Shown here: positions 34,541 to 42,675 of the stretch, piece after piece
How the letters are laid out: each line of letters starts with the position of its first letter
Numbering within the stretch: position 1 is the stretch's first letter
Source of the DNA: DASUPK01 sp963743575
GTDB lineage: Bacteria > Actinomycetota > Thermoleophilia > Solirubrobacterales > 70-9
Length of the DNA stretch: 64,000 nt
Direction: 5' to 3'
Assembly (NCBI GenBank): GCA_963743575.1
Contig: CAVUQC010000001.1
Location: 1-64,000 of the forward strand
Made by a program: the position numbers and the translations under genes
The notes under the pieces: generated by a model
The model's input: only the letters and a program-made list of their open reading frames with translations
What the model was told of the DNA's origin: nothing
Databases searched by the model: none

Positions 34541-36217
34541 TCAGGCTGCGCGAAGCAATTCGCGCGCGTGCCGATCGGCCGCCTCGTCACCGTCGTCCCC
34601 GCCGAGCATCCGGACGATCTCGGCGACGAGCCCCTCGCCGTCCACCCTCTCGACCCGCGCCCTCGCCTGGCCACCGTTCACGCTCTTCTCGATCCGAAAG
34701 TGGCTTTCGGCCATCGAGGCGACGTGCGGCAGATGGGTGATGCAGAGCACCTGGCGCTCGTCCCCGAGACTCCGCAGGCGCTCGCCGACCGCCTTGGCGA
34801 TATTCCCGCCGATCCCGGCGTCGATCTCGTCGAAGACGTAGGTCGCGGCCCCGCCTCGCGCTCCCTGGCCGGCCAGGGCGAGCATCACCCTGGAGAGCTC
34901 GCCGCCGGAGGCCGCATCGCGCAGGGGCGAGACCGGCATTCCCGGGTTGGTCGCGACCTGGAACGTCACCCGTTCTTGTCCCAACGCCCCGAATCCCTCT
35001 GAATGGGGCTCAAGGCTCACTTCCAGCTTCGCACCGGCCATCGCGAGCTGGTCGAGCTCCTTGGCCACGCTCTTCTCCAGCCGACGCGCAGCCTTGGCGC
35101 GCACCTCGCTCAGCCGCCCGCCGAGGTCGGTCCGCTTGCGCTGGGCCGCCGCCAGCTCACCCTCGAGGCGGTCCGTCGCCTCCTCCGTCCCCTCGATCGA
35201 GTCGATCTCCGTGCGGCAGTGCTCGGCGTGGGCCAAGACCGATTCGACCGTGCCCCCGTGCTTCCGCCTCAGCCGGTCGAGTGCGTCGAGTCGCTCCTCG
35301 ACCTGCTCGAGGCGGCCCGGCTCGGCCTCGATCCGCTCGGCGTAGCTGCGCAGCTCGCCCGCCAGCTCCTGCGCCTCCATCCGAAGCCCCCTGGCGGTCT
35401 CCGCGAGCCTGTCGAGCTCGACGTCGACACCCTCCTGTCCCGCGAGGGCGGATTCCGCGGTCCCCATCGCCTCGGCGGCGGCGCCTTCACTGTCGCCGGT
35501 CAATGCGGCGAGGGCCTCGGCAGCCGCCGTCCGCAACGACTCCGCGTGTCGCAGCCGCTCCCGTTCGGAAGCGAGCTCCGCCTCCTCGTCAGGGTCGGGC
35601 TCCGCGGCCTCGATCTCCTCCAGCTCGAACCGGAGGATGTCGAGATCTCGCTCGCGGGCGCCCTCCCGGTCCCGGATCCGAGCCAGCTCTCGCTCGACCC
35701 GAACCACCTCGGCGTGCGCCTCCCGATAGGCCCAGCGCCGCTCGAGGTGCTCCTCGCCGGCGAAGCCGTCCAGCGTCTCGAGCTGGGCGCCGGACAGCGT
35801 CAGCTTGCGGTGCTCGTGCTGTCCGTAGAAGGCGAGCAGCCGCGAGCCCAGGGCCTGCAACTCCGGGGCCGACGCGGAGCGACCGGCGAGAAACGCGCTC
35901 GTCCGCCCGCTTGCGGAGACCCGGCGCCCGATGGCCACCTCGGTTGCGTCCTCCGGCAGCCGCTCCCGGATCTCGGCGAGCTCCGGATCGTCGAGCAGCC
36001 CCTCGGGGATCTCGAACACCCCCTCGACATAGGCCTCGGCCGCTCCGGGCCGGACGATGTGGGAACGCGCCTTGCCGCCCATCAGCAGGTCGAAGGAATG
36101 GGCCAGGATCGTCTTGCCCGCTCCCGTCTCACCGGTGATCGCATTCAGCCCGGGCCCCAGCCGCAGCTCGGCGCGTTCGATCAGGAGCAGGTTCTCGATC
36201 CGGAGCTCAAGAAGCAT
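34541..36217 (-). CDS. recN: DNA repair protein RecN
   Basis: From the ATG at 36,217 the 558-residue SMC-like ATPase starts MLLELRIENLLLIERAELRL and has Walker A GETGAGKT. Two long coiled-coil arms rich in Glu/Arg/Leu span residues 150-400, followed by the signature DAASGGELSRVMLALAGQ and Walker B TYVFDEIDAGIGG. RecN acts in double-strand break repair. An upstream extension of this frame runs antisense through the MFS gene and is not real. Gene order recN-steA matches Mycobacterium. Confidence 0.95.
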   Translation of the reverse strand: MLLELRIENLLLIERAELRLGPGLNAITGETGAGKTILAHSFDLLMGGKARSHIVRPGAAEAYVEGVFEIPEGLLDDPELAEIRERLPEDATEVAIGRRVSASGRTSAFLAGRSASAPELQALGSRLLAFYGQHEHRKLTLSGAQLETLDGFAGEEHLERRWAYREAHAEVVRVERELARIRDREGARERDLDILRFELEEIEAAEPDPDEEAELASERERLRHAESLRTAAAEALAALTGDSEGAAAEAMGTAESALAGQEGVDVELDRLAETARGLRMEAQELAGELRSYAERIEAEPGRLEQVEERLDALDRLRRKHGGTVESVLAHAEHCRTEIDSIEGTEEATDRLEGELAAAQRKRTDLGGRLSEVRAKAARRLEKSVAKELDQLAMAGAKLEVSLEPHSEGFGALGQERVTFQVATNPGMPVSPLRDAASGGELSRVMLALAGQGARGGAATYVFDEIDAGIGGNIAKAVGERLRSLGDERQVLCITHLPHVASMAESHFRIEKSVNGGQARARVERVDGEGLVAEIVRMLGGDDGDEAADRHARELLRAA

Positions 36218-36276
36218 CGCCCCTCGTTCTAGCGAGAGACGAAGACAGATTCGCCCCTCTGCAACGCACCTCCCGG

Positions 36277-37818
36277 CTACGCCGCGACGGCCTCCTTCGC
36301 ATCCTCGCCCGCCGGGGCGCTCTCCGGCGGCGCACCGTGCGGGATGAAGTCCCTCTGGCGGACAAGGACGACGACGGCGAGCGCGCCGCTGAAGAGGATC
36401 AGGGCGCCGATCAGGAGGATGTCGTTGAACGCGTCGGTGAACGCAACCCCGGCCGCGTGTGCGGCCTGGTCGCGGAACTGCGGCGGTGCCTGGTTCGCCG
36501 CAGCTGTGCCGCTGGCCGCCACGCCGTCGGCGAAGCCGCTCGGTGCCTGTGGAAGGAGCTTGCCGATCTCGTCGGAGATCTTGCTCTGGAAGACCGCCCC
36601 GAGAGCGGCGATCCCGGTCGCGACACCGGCGATGCGCATCGTGTTGTTGATCCCCGACGCCATCCCAGCGCGCGCCGCGGGCACCACGCCGAGGGCGGTC
36701 GAAGCGATCGACGGGTTGCAGAGCCCGATGCCGAAGCCGCTGACCATGAAGCCGGCGAGCAGGGTGGTCCACTCCGAGTCGGGCTTGGCGCCGCGCATCA
36801 GCAGGAGCCCGATACCCACCATGGTCAGCCCGATCGTCAGGGGCACGCGTGCCGGGACCCTGGCGACCAGCGTTCGGGTGACGAGCGGGACGATGAACGC
36901 GAACAGGGTCAGCGGCAGGAAGCGGACGCCGGCCTGGAGCGGCGTCATCCCGATCACACTCTGCATGTAGATCGTGATGTAGAGGAACATCGAGAACATC
37001 CCGGCGCCGATCGCGAAGGTGCCGTAGGAGACGCCCGAGAAGGCGGGCTTGCGGAACAGGCTGAGATCGAACATCGCGTGGTCCTGGCGCCATTCGAAGA
37101 ACACGAAGGCGATGAGCAGGAGGACCGCGGCCCCGAGAGAGCCGACGATCAACGCGCTCCCCCAGCCCTCGGCGTTGCCGCGCAGCAGGCCGAAGATCAG
37201 CGCGAAGAGCCCGCCCGAGAAGGTGACCAGCCCCGCCCAGTCGAGGCGCTTCGCGTTGGGATCGCGCGACTCCCCGGCCTGGGTCCGGGCCAGGATCACG
37301 GTCCCGATCCCGATCGGGACGTTGACGAAGAAGATCCACTCCCAGCCGAATCCGTCGGTGAGCGCCCCACCGACCAGCGGGCCGACCGCGACCGCGCCCC
37401 CGATCGTCGCGCCCCAGGCGGCGATCGCGGTGCCGCGCTCGGCGCCCTGGAACTCCTGGGCGATCAGCGCCAGCGAGGTGGCGAACATCGCCGCGCCACC
37501 GATGCCCTGGAGGCCACGCGCGATGTGCAGAACCGTTACGTCGGACGCGAGCCCGCAGAGCAGCGACGCCAGCGTGAACAGGCCCACTCCGATCAGGAAC
37601 AGGCGCCGCCGCCCGAAGCGATCGGCAAGTGTGCCCATGGTCAACGTGAAGGCTGAAAGCGTCAGCGTGTAGGCATCGACCACCCACTGCAACCCGGTCA
37701 AATCCGTATGCAGGTCCTGCTGGATCTTCGGCAGCGCGACGTTGACGACGGTGATGTCCAGCAGCAACATGAACGTCGCCAGGCAGACCGCGAGCAAGCT
37801 CCACCACTTACGTGCCAT
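36277..37818 (-). CDS. MFS drug-efflux transporter, DHA2 (EmrB/QacA) type
   Basis: This 513-residue protein starts MARKWWSLLAVCLATFMLLL and has the DHA2 motif LDITVVNVALPKIQQDL in helix 1, the motif A loop GTLADRFGRRRLFLIG and GPLVGGALTDGFGWEWIF (motif C region), with 14 predicted membrane helices. It would export drugs or metabolites by proton antiport. It interrupts nadK-recN in an otherwise conserved order. No TetR or MarR regulator is adjacent. The start is set at the ATG at 37,818, where helix 1 begins. Confidence 0.88.
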   Translation of the reverse strand: MARKWWSLLAVCLATFMLLLDITVVNVALPKIQQDLHTDLTGLQWVVDAYTLTLSAFTLTMGTLADRFGRRRLFLIGVGLFTLASLLCGLASDVTVLHIARGLQGIGGAAMFATSLALIAQEFQGAERGTAIAAWGATIGGAVAVGPLVGGALTDGFGWEWIFFVNVPIGIGTVILARTQAGESRDPNAKRLDWAGLVTFSGGLFALIFGLLRGNAEGWGSALIVGSLGAAVLLLIAFVFFEWRQDHAMFDLSLFRKPAFSGVSYGTFAIGAGMFSMFLYITIYMQSVIGMTPLQAGVRFLPLTLFAFIVPLVTRTLVARVPARVPLTIGLTMVGIGLLLMRGAKPDSEWTTLLAGFMVSGFGIGLCNPSIASTALGVVPAARAGMASGINNTMRIAGVATGIAALGAVFQSKISDEIGKLLPQAPSGFADGVAASGTAAANQAPPQFRDQAAHAAGVAFTDAFNDILLIGALILFSGALAVVVLVRQRDFIPHGAPPESAPAGEDAKEAVAA

Positions 37819-37835
37819 TACCTGCAGTCTGACAA

Positions 37836-37936
37836 AACGGGCTTCGCCATCAAATCGCGGCCACAGGCGGCCGCCCCACATAAGTCGCTACGGGCTTCGC
37901 CCTTCGCTCCGAAATGGAGCGGCCTGGTGGCCGCTA
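37836..37936. repeat. Cluster of short inverted repeats between nadK and the MFS gene
   Basis: Three elements are packed in 100 bp. AGCGGCC-TGGT-GGCCGCT is at 37,918-37,935 and overlaps the nadK stop. CGCTCC-GAAAT-GGAGCG is at 37,905-37,921. ACGGGCTTCGCC occurs twice (37,837-37,848 and 37,890-37,901). The first may terminate nadK transcription. The cluster looks like an intergenic palindromic repeat element. Confidence 0.45.
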
Positions 37937-38773
37937 CGCGAGCTTCCCGAACTTCTCCCGGATCCGCTGATAGAAGCTCGCTCCCGGCACCTGCGCGAGG
38001 CAGCTGACTCCCTCCTGAAAGCGGATCTCGAGCGCATCGCCCGGCGCCAGCTCCCCGGCGGCCTCGCCGTCGAGTGAGATCTCGACCGGCTCGCGCCCGG
38101 TCGCATTCATCACCTGGAGCGCATCGTCCGGTGCGACGACCAGCGCGCGCGCCGAGAGCGTGTGCGGCGCGATGAAGCTGACGACGTATCCCTTCACTCC
38201 CCAGGCGAGGATCGGGCCCGCGTTCGCGAGGTTGTAGCCGGTTGACCCGGCCGGGGTGGCCGCCACGAGCCCGTCGCAGCGGACGCTCCCCACCTCCTCG
38301 TCCCCGATCGAGTAGGAGAGCTCCGCCACCCGCCCATGCGGTTCCCGGACGAAGCTCACGTCGTTGAGGGCGACCGGCATCTCCACCGGCAGATCGACCA
38401 TCAGCGCCGGCAGGTCCATCGCCTCGAAGTCGCCGGTGAAGGCGCGCCGCAGTCCGTCCTGAAGCTCCTCCCGCTCGACGGCGGCGAGGAAGCCGACCGT
38501 GCCGAAGTTGATGCCGAAGACCGGCACACCCGTTCCGGCGAACCGGCGGAGCGCATAGAGAATGCTCCCGTCTCCGCCGAGCACGAGGCAGACGTCCGGC
38601 TTCTCACCGTCGTCGACCCGGACGATGCCCTCGGCGAAGCGGCCGTGCTTGTCGTGCTCGTCGGGCGTGCAGATCAGCTCGACCCCGGCTTCCCTCGCTG
38701 CCTTCGCGGTAGCGACGACCGCCTCCGAGGCGGCCTCCGGATGCGTGTGGGTGATCAGCATCGCGCGGGTCAT
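37934..38773 (-). CDS. nadK: NAD kinase
   Basis: This 279-residue enzyme has the catalytic GGDGS motif (CLVLGGDGSILYALRRF), the NAD-binding INFGTVGFLAAVE and the C-terminal beta domain with DGLVAATPAGSTGYNLANAG. It phosphorylates NAD to NADP using ATP or polyphosphate. Its ATG overlaps the tlyA stop by 4 bp, as in Mycobacterium where tlyA, the NAD kinase and recN are adjacent. Confidence 0.95.
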   Translation of the reverse strand: MTRAMLITHTHPEAASEAVVATAKAAREAGVELICTPDEHDKHGRFAEGIVRVDDGEKPDVCLVLGGDGSILYALRRFAGTGVPVFGINFGTVGFLAAVEREELQDGLRRAFTGDFEAMDLPALMVDLPVEMPVALNDVSFVREPHGRVAELSYSIGDEEVGSVRCDGLVAATPAGSTGYNLANAGPILAWGVKGYVVSFIAPHTLSARALVVAPDDALQVMNATGREPVEISLDGEAAGELAPGDALEIRFQEGVSCLAQVPGASFYQRIREKFGKLA

Positions 38774-39550
38774 GGCTCAACCTTCTCCAGCGCGGCATCG
38801 AGATCGACGGGATCGCCGCTCCGCGACGCCCAGACGAAGGTCTCGCGATTCCCTTTGGGACCGGGCAGTCCCGATGAGGCGAGTCCGCGCACAACCAGAT
38901 TCTCCTTCTCGACGGACTTCGCCACCTTGTGGATCGCCTCGCGGCGGTCGGCGGCGTCCCTGACGACGCCGCCCTTCCCCACCTTCTCCTTGCCGAGCTC
39001 GAACTGGGGCTTGACCAGGCCCAGCAGGTCGAACTCCTCGTTCGCCGTGGCGACGATCGGCGCGATCAGCATCGCCAGCGAGATGAAGGAGACGTCCACC
39101 GTGATCAGATCGGGTCGAAAGGGCAGATACGAATTGCCGAGCGCACGCGCGTTGATCCTCTCCATCACCAGAACCCGCGGGTCCTGCCGCAGCTTCCAAT
39201 CGAGCTGTCCGTAGCCGACGTCAACCGCGATCACCGTCGCGGCGCCGCGTTGGAGCAGGCAGTCGGTGAACCCCCCGGTCGAGGCGCCGACATCCAGGCA
39301 GCGGCGGCCATCGACCTCCACCCGCAGCTCATCGAGGGCGTTCTTCAGCTTTATCCCCCCACGCGAGACGAACTCCTCGCCCTCCTCGACCACCAGCTCG
39401 GCCTTCTCGTCGACGAGCTCGCTCGGCTTCTCCACGGACGCTCCATCCCGTCCGAGCCGAACCCGGCCGGCGCGTACGCACGCCGCCGCCGCGGTCCGCG
39501 AAGGCGCCAGCCCGCGCTCGGCGAGCAGTGTGTCGGCGCGGCGACGGGGC
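38770..39550 (-). CDS. tlyA: TlyA family rRNA 2'-O-methyltransferase
   Basis: From the ATG at 39,550 the 259-residue protein starts MPRRRADTLLAERGLAPSRT with an N-terminal S4 RNA-binding domain. A Rossmann methyltransferase follows, with CLDVGASTGGFTDCLLQRGA for SAM binding, AVDVGYGQLDW, LITVDVSFISL and LLGLVKPQFELG (Asp and Lys of the catalytic K-D-K-E set). TlyA 2'-O-methylates 16S and 23S rRNA, and its loss gives capreomycin resistance in mycobacteria. It heads the tlyA-nadK run. Confidence 0.93.
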
Positions 39551-39633
39551 ATGCGCCAACCGTACCTGGGAGGGGTTCGCCTGAGCGGTAGTCCGATGCC
39601 ATGCACGGCGTGTGACCGCGCTCACACACGAAT

Positions 39634-39648
39634 CGCACATACGTTCGT
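39634..39648. promoter_or_regulatory. Possible LexA (SOS) box upstream of tlyA and the small membrane gene
   Basis: CGCACATACGTTCG differs at one base from the actinobacterial SOS consensus CGAAC-x4-GTTCG type site. It lies 84 bp before the tlyA start and 16 bp before the plus-strand GTG at 39,652. The downstream operon includes recN, which is SOS-controlled in several bacteria. The assignment is speculative. Confidence 0.3.
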
Positions 39649-39663
39649 ATCGTGGTTTTCGTG

Positions 39664-40026
39664 ATGACTCTGTTCAGGGCAATCCCGATTCACGTGCACG
39701 CCGCAGTCGAGGTGGCCGCCGCCCCCATTCTGATGGTGGCGCCCTTCGCGCTCGGCTTCACGCCCCTCGCGGGTGCCCTGAGCATCGCTCTCGGTGTTCT
39801 CCTGCTGGGCCTCGCCACCTCGGTGTACGGCGACGCGCAGCGCGGGAACGTGCCGCTGAGCGCCCACGCGGGACTCGACTACATACTGGCCGCCGCCACC
39901 ATCGCTGTCGGAGTCGTAGCGGGGATCGCAGGAGATTTGGTCGCAACAGTCTTTTTGGTCGGATTCGGCTCCGCGCATATGGCGCTGACCGCTTCAACGC
40001 GGTTCAGTCGTCCGCTCGGAGCCTGA
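39664..40026 (+). CDS. Small polytopic membrane protein of unknown function
   Basis: This 120-residue protein has four hydrophobic stretches: about residues 10-29 (AAVEVAAAPILMVAPFALG), 35-52 (LSIALGVLLLGLATSVYG), 68-90 (DYILAAATIAVGVVAGIAG) and 91-104. The pattern resembles the SPW-repeat class of small actinobacterial membrane proteins. The ATG at 39,664 is preferred; GTG codons at 39,652 and 39,661 are alternatives. A strong terminator follows. Confidence 0.62.
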   Translation: MTLFRAIPIHVHAAVEVAAAPILMVAPFALGFTPLAGALSIALGVLLLGLATSVYGDAQRGNVPLSAHAGLDYILAAATIAVGVVAGIAGDLVATVFLVGFGSAHMALTASTRFSRPLGA

Positions 40027-40080
40027 CACCGGCTACCTCCCACAGACAACACACATATCTCTCCTCCCTGTAGTACCCCA

Positions 40081-40113
40081 GAAACGGCCCTCTTCGGAGG
40101 GTCGTTTCGCTTT
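40081..40113 (+). terminator. Rho-independent-like terminator with UUCG tetraloop
   Basis: GAAACGGCCCTC (40,081-40,092) and GAGGGTCGTTTC (40,097-40,108) form a 12-bp stem with one G-T pair around TTCG. GCTTTCTG follows. It lies 55 bp after the stop of the small membrane protein gene. Confidence 0.75.
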
Positions 40114-40171
40114 CTGACTCCGGCCGAGCCGTAACCCAGCGCTCTGGACGGGCGCTTACCGGGGAGAGGGT

Positions 40172-40249
40172 ATGGACACCTTCGACCTCATCCTGCTGGC
40201 CGTTACTGCGATCGGCCTGACCACCTTTCTCTTCCTCCTGGAGCGGTGA
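40172..40249 (+). CDS. Putative 25-residue single-pass membrane peptide
   Basis: The ATG at 40,172, preceded by GGGGAGAGGG, encodes a 25-residue peptide starting MDTFDLILLAVTAIG and ending TFLFLLER, then TGA. Nearly the whole peptide is one hydrophobic helix with an acidic start and a charged end, like KdpF-type or other small membrane peptides. No kdp genes are near. It sits between a terminator and a convergent gene, so it probably has its own promoter. Confidence 0.4.
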   Translation: MDTFDLILLAVTAIGLTTFLFLLER

Positions 40250-40287
40250 CGGGTACACCCTGCGGTTGTGGTGGCTGCCGCAGGGAC

Positions 40288-40938
40288 CTAGTGCTTCTTC
40301 TTCTTGCAGTGCTTCTTGGCCGAAGCCGCGCGGTGCTTCTTGTGCTTCTTGCACTTCTTCTTCGCGGGGGTGGTGGTGGTGGCCTGCGGCGGCGCCACGT
40401 AGGTCTTGAACGCAAGGTCGTTGGTCGACCCGGTGGTCCAGGGGGTGGAGGGCGGTGAGCTGGTCGCGTAGGTGAACCTCCCACCCGCGTAGACGTCCCC
40501 GCCGTAACCCCACTCGTAATGTTGAGGCATCGAGATCGGCGAGCTGTAGGCGAGCACGGCGTACCGGCTTCCCGCCGTCACGGGTGCCGGCGTGGCGAAG
40601 TTGACCGTCACCCAAGAGGCGGCCGCAGGGATGCTGGAGGCCGGAATGCTCTGGGCGGCGAGCACCGTGGCTCCCGGGGCGCCGGCTGAGGTGTCTCGAA
40701 TCTCGACGGTCACCGGAGTCGTGGGGCCGTGGGATTCGAGATGGAGATCTACCTGGTCGATTCCACCGCTGAGGCCCGCTGTGAAGGTCTGGGCGGGTGT
40801 TTCGCCCGAATCAATGGTGCCCGTTCCCACGCTGAAGTCGGTTTGCTGCTGATCAAGCGTGCCGGCCCAGGCTGAACTTGCGGCTCCAAGAGCGAGCGCA
40901 GCGGCCAATCCGAACACCAAGGCAGTCTTGCGAGTCAT
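40288..40938 (-). CDS. Secreted jelly-roll-like protein with Lys/His/Cys-rich C-terminal tail
   Basis: This 216-residue protein starts with a signal peptide (MTRKTALVFGLAAALALGAA ... SAWAG). A beta-sandwich domain follows, resembling choice-of-anchor domains (GGIDQVDLHLESHGPTTPVT, SRYAVLAYSSPI, EWGYGGDVYAGGRFTYATSS). A Pro/Thr linker leads to the basic tail KKKCKKHKKHRAASAKKHCK plus KKKH. No catalytic motif is seen. The tail has the same character as that of the hydrolase at 58,217. Confidence 0.7.
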   Translation of the reverse strand: MTRKTALVFGLAAALALGAASSAWAGTLDQQQTDFSVGTGTIDSGETPAQTFTAGLSGGIDQVDLHLESHGPTTPVTVEIRDTSAGAPGATVLAAQSIPASSIPAAASWVTVNFATPAPVTAGSRYAVLAYSSPISMPQHYEWGYGGDVYAGGRFTYATSSPPSTPWTTGSTNDLAFKTYVAPPQATTTTPAKKKCKKHKKHRAASAKKHCKKKKH

Positions 40939-41069
40939 GCTTCCCCTTCGTCGCCAGAACGGATGCCCAACCGTTCGACACTCTCAACGGCGAGGGAGCA
41001 TGTCAAGGCAATGAGCGCCGTCGCGGTAAATTGACCGTGGTGGAGGGATCTCATGCAGTGGTGCGATCT

Positions 41070-41345
41070 ATGGAGCCCGACGCGGCGTGGGGCGCCGTCC
41101 AGCTCGGCTTCGCGGAGATTCTTGATCTGAGGACCGGGATCGAGCGTCGTCGCCACGGAGCTCCGCCCGGCGCGAGACCGGTATCGCTCGCCAAGCACAT
41201 CGTCAGCCCTGAGGGGCCTGGTGCCATCTACCTCTGCCAACACGCCATCCGCTCGAGGGCGACCCTGCGCCGGGGGGCTGCCGAGGTCGCGGGCGGCTTC
41301 GCCGCGTGGCAGGAGGCCGGCCTTCCGGTCGAAGAGGTCGACTAG
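41070..41345 (+). CDS. Rhodanese-like single-domain protein
   Basis: From the ATG at 41,070 the 91 residues read MEPDAAWGAVQLGFAEILDL, then IYLCQHAIRSRATLRRGAAE and GGFAAWQEAGLPV. The loop C-Q-H-A-I-R fits a rhodanese active site with a catalytic Cys, and the DLRT and GGFAAW motifs flank it as usual. It would carry sulfur as a persulfide or act as a sulfurtransferase. A GTG at 41,037 would add 11 residues. Confidence 0.75.
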   Translation: MEPDAAWGAVQLGFAEILDLRTGIERRRHGAPPGARPVSLAKHIVSPEGPGAIYLCQHAIRSRATLRRGAAEVAGGFAAWQEAGLPVEEVD

Positions 41346-41396
41346 CCCAACGAATGTCTGATTCGGCTGCGGTCGCGGCCGGCCGATGGAGCCGTC

Positions 41397-41888
41397 ATGG
41401 CTCACAGACGACATCGTGGGGCGGTCGCGTGGACGGCCCTGCTGCTCGCCGGGTCGATCCTCACGGGCTGTGCCGGCCTCGGCGATACCACCACGACGGT
41501 CGTTGCGCCGACCGTGACCGTTCGGGCTCCGGGCGCCTCAGGGACGGCCACCTACACGGGGACGACCGAGCAGGGTCTGCCGTTCGTGTTCACGACGACC
41601 CCGAACATGGTCGTGCGGCTGACCTTCCAGTGGCGCGCGCCCTGCGCCGATGGCGTGACGCGCTCCAACTCGATCGGGCTGGCGGCCGCCCCGATCCAGA
41701 ACGGGTCCTTCTCGTTCGACAGCACCCTCCAGACAGGTGGAGTCACCCAGGTCGAGGGTGCGATCCAGGGCGACCATGCCTCGGGAACCTTTTCCCGCAG
41801 CAAGGGCACCTCCTTCGGAGTGGACTGCGCGGTCTCCGGTGTTCACTGGGATGCGCAGGCCGCCTCCGGATCCGGCCTCAGCTCCTGA
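41397..41888 (+). CDS. Lipoprotein of unknown function
   Basis: This 163-residue protein has a short basic start (MAHRRHRGAVAW), a hydrophobic segment and the lipobox ILTGCAG, with Cys25 the lipidation site. The mature part is a compact beta-rich domain with two further Cys (RAPCADGVT and FGVDCAVSG) that could form a disulfide. Thr/Gly-rich composition suggests an extracellular sandwich fold. Its start is 51 bp after the rhodanese stop. Confidence 0.68.
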   Translation: MAHRRHRGAVAWTALLLAGSILTGCAGLGDTTTTVVAPTVTVRAPGASGTATYTGTTEQGLPFVFTTTPNMVVRLTFQWRAPCADGVTRSNSIGLAAAPIQNGSFSFDSTLQTGGVTQVEGAIQGDHASGTFSRSKGTSFGVDCAVSGVHWDAQAASGSGLSS

Positions 41889-42050
41889 CCTGACGATTCC
41901 TGGTTTTCCGCCCACGACGGCGCTCCATGCCGATCGGGGCGGAGGGCGCCGTTCCGCGCAGCGGGTCCCTGCCCAGGCCCCGCGCAGCCGACAACGCCCA
42001 TCGCAGGTGTACCCGCCCTTCGGCTCGCTACCCATTGCCCCCAGGAGGGC

Positions 42051-42605
42051 CTAGTAGCGGATCGAGCCCTGCCAGTGCGCCCGGTACTGGACGCTCTCGG
42101 GATGGAAGGCGACGAGATTCTGTACCTGGAAGCTGCCCTTCGCGCCCTTGTACCCCCCGCCGCCGCCGGTGATCACGCCGGTGATGGGACCGGTCGCGTT
42201 GCCGTTCGAGTCGAGTGAGTAGTCGTAGTAGCCCTTGAACGAGCCGCCGTCACCGCTGAAGAAGACAGCGTTGAAGGTGGTGTGCTCCGTGCCGCTGAAG
42301 TCCGAGCTGGGCTGGGGCTGGTTGTACGTCACCAGGGAGGTCTCATCCAGGTGCGCCTTCCGGTTCCCGAACGGCCTGCCCACGAGCTTGGCGTCATCGG
42401 AGAACTCCACGGTGTTCGCGGAGGGCTCGTCGGTGACGCTCACAGGGCTGGTCTTGTAGTCCACGCTGAGCACGTGGTTCTTCTTCTTGCCCTTTTTCGC
42501 GGCATGAGCCGACGGCTGGGGGCTGGCCTGGGCAAGGCCCAGGCCGCCCACGGAAAAAGCGAGCACGAAAAAGACGATCGGCGCAACACGCTTCTGAGTT
42601 GCCAT
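42051..42605 (-). CDS. Secreted beta-barrel-like protein with basic N-terminal stalk
   Basis: From the ATG at 42,605 the 184 residues begin MATQKRVAPIVFFVLAFSVG with a signal peptide ending near AHA. A short basic stalk (KKGKKKNHVLS) and a beta domain follow, with TEHTTFNAVFFSGDGGSFKG and a Gly-rich GGGGGYKGAKGSFQVQNL. That last motif resembles dirigent/allene-oxide-cyclase-type barrels, but only loosely. No catalytic residue can be named. Confidence 0.6.
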   Translation of the reverse strand: MATQKRVAPIVFFVLAFSVGGLGLAQASPQPSAHAAKKGKKKNHVLSVDYKTSPVSVTDEPSANTVEFSDDAKLVGRPFGNRKAHLDETSLVTYNQPQPSSDFSGTEHTTFNAVFFSGDGGSFKGYYDYSLDSNGNATGPITGVITGGGGGYKGAKGSFQVQNLVAFHPESVQYRAHWQGSIRY

Positions 42606-42675
42606 CGGTTTCTCCCTAGCCCCCTGAGGCCGAACCGGGCGTGCGGGTGACGCTACCACCCGCCGCCCTGCCTGA

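Noticed and set aside
36218..37807. N-terminal extension that would make recN 1,088 residues
   Set aside because: It runs antisense through the MFS gene and is Arg-rich. The conserved RecN start MLLELRIENL is at 36,217.
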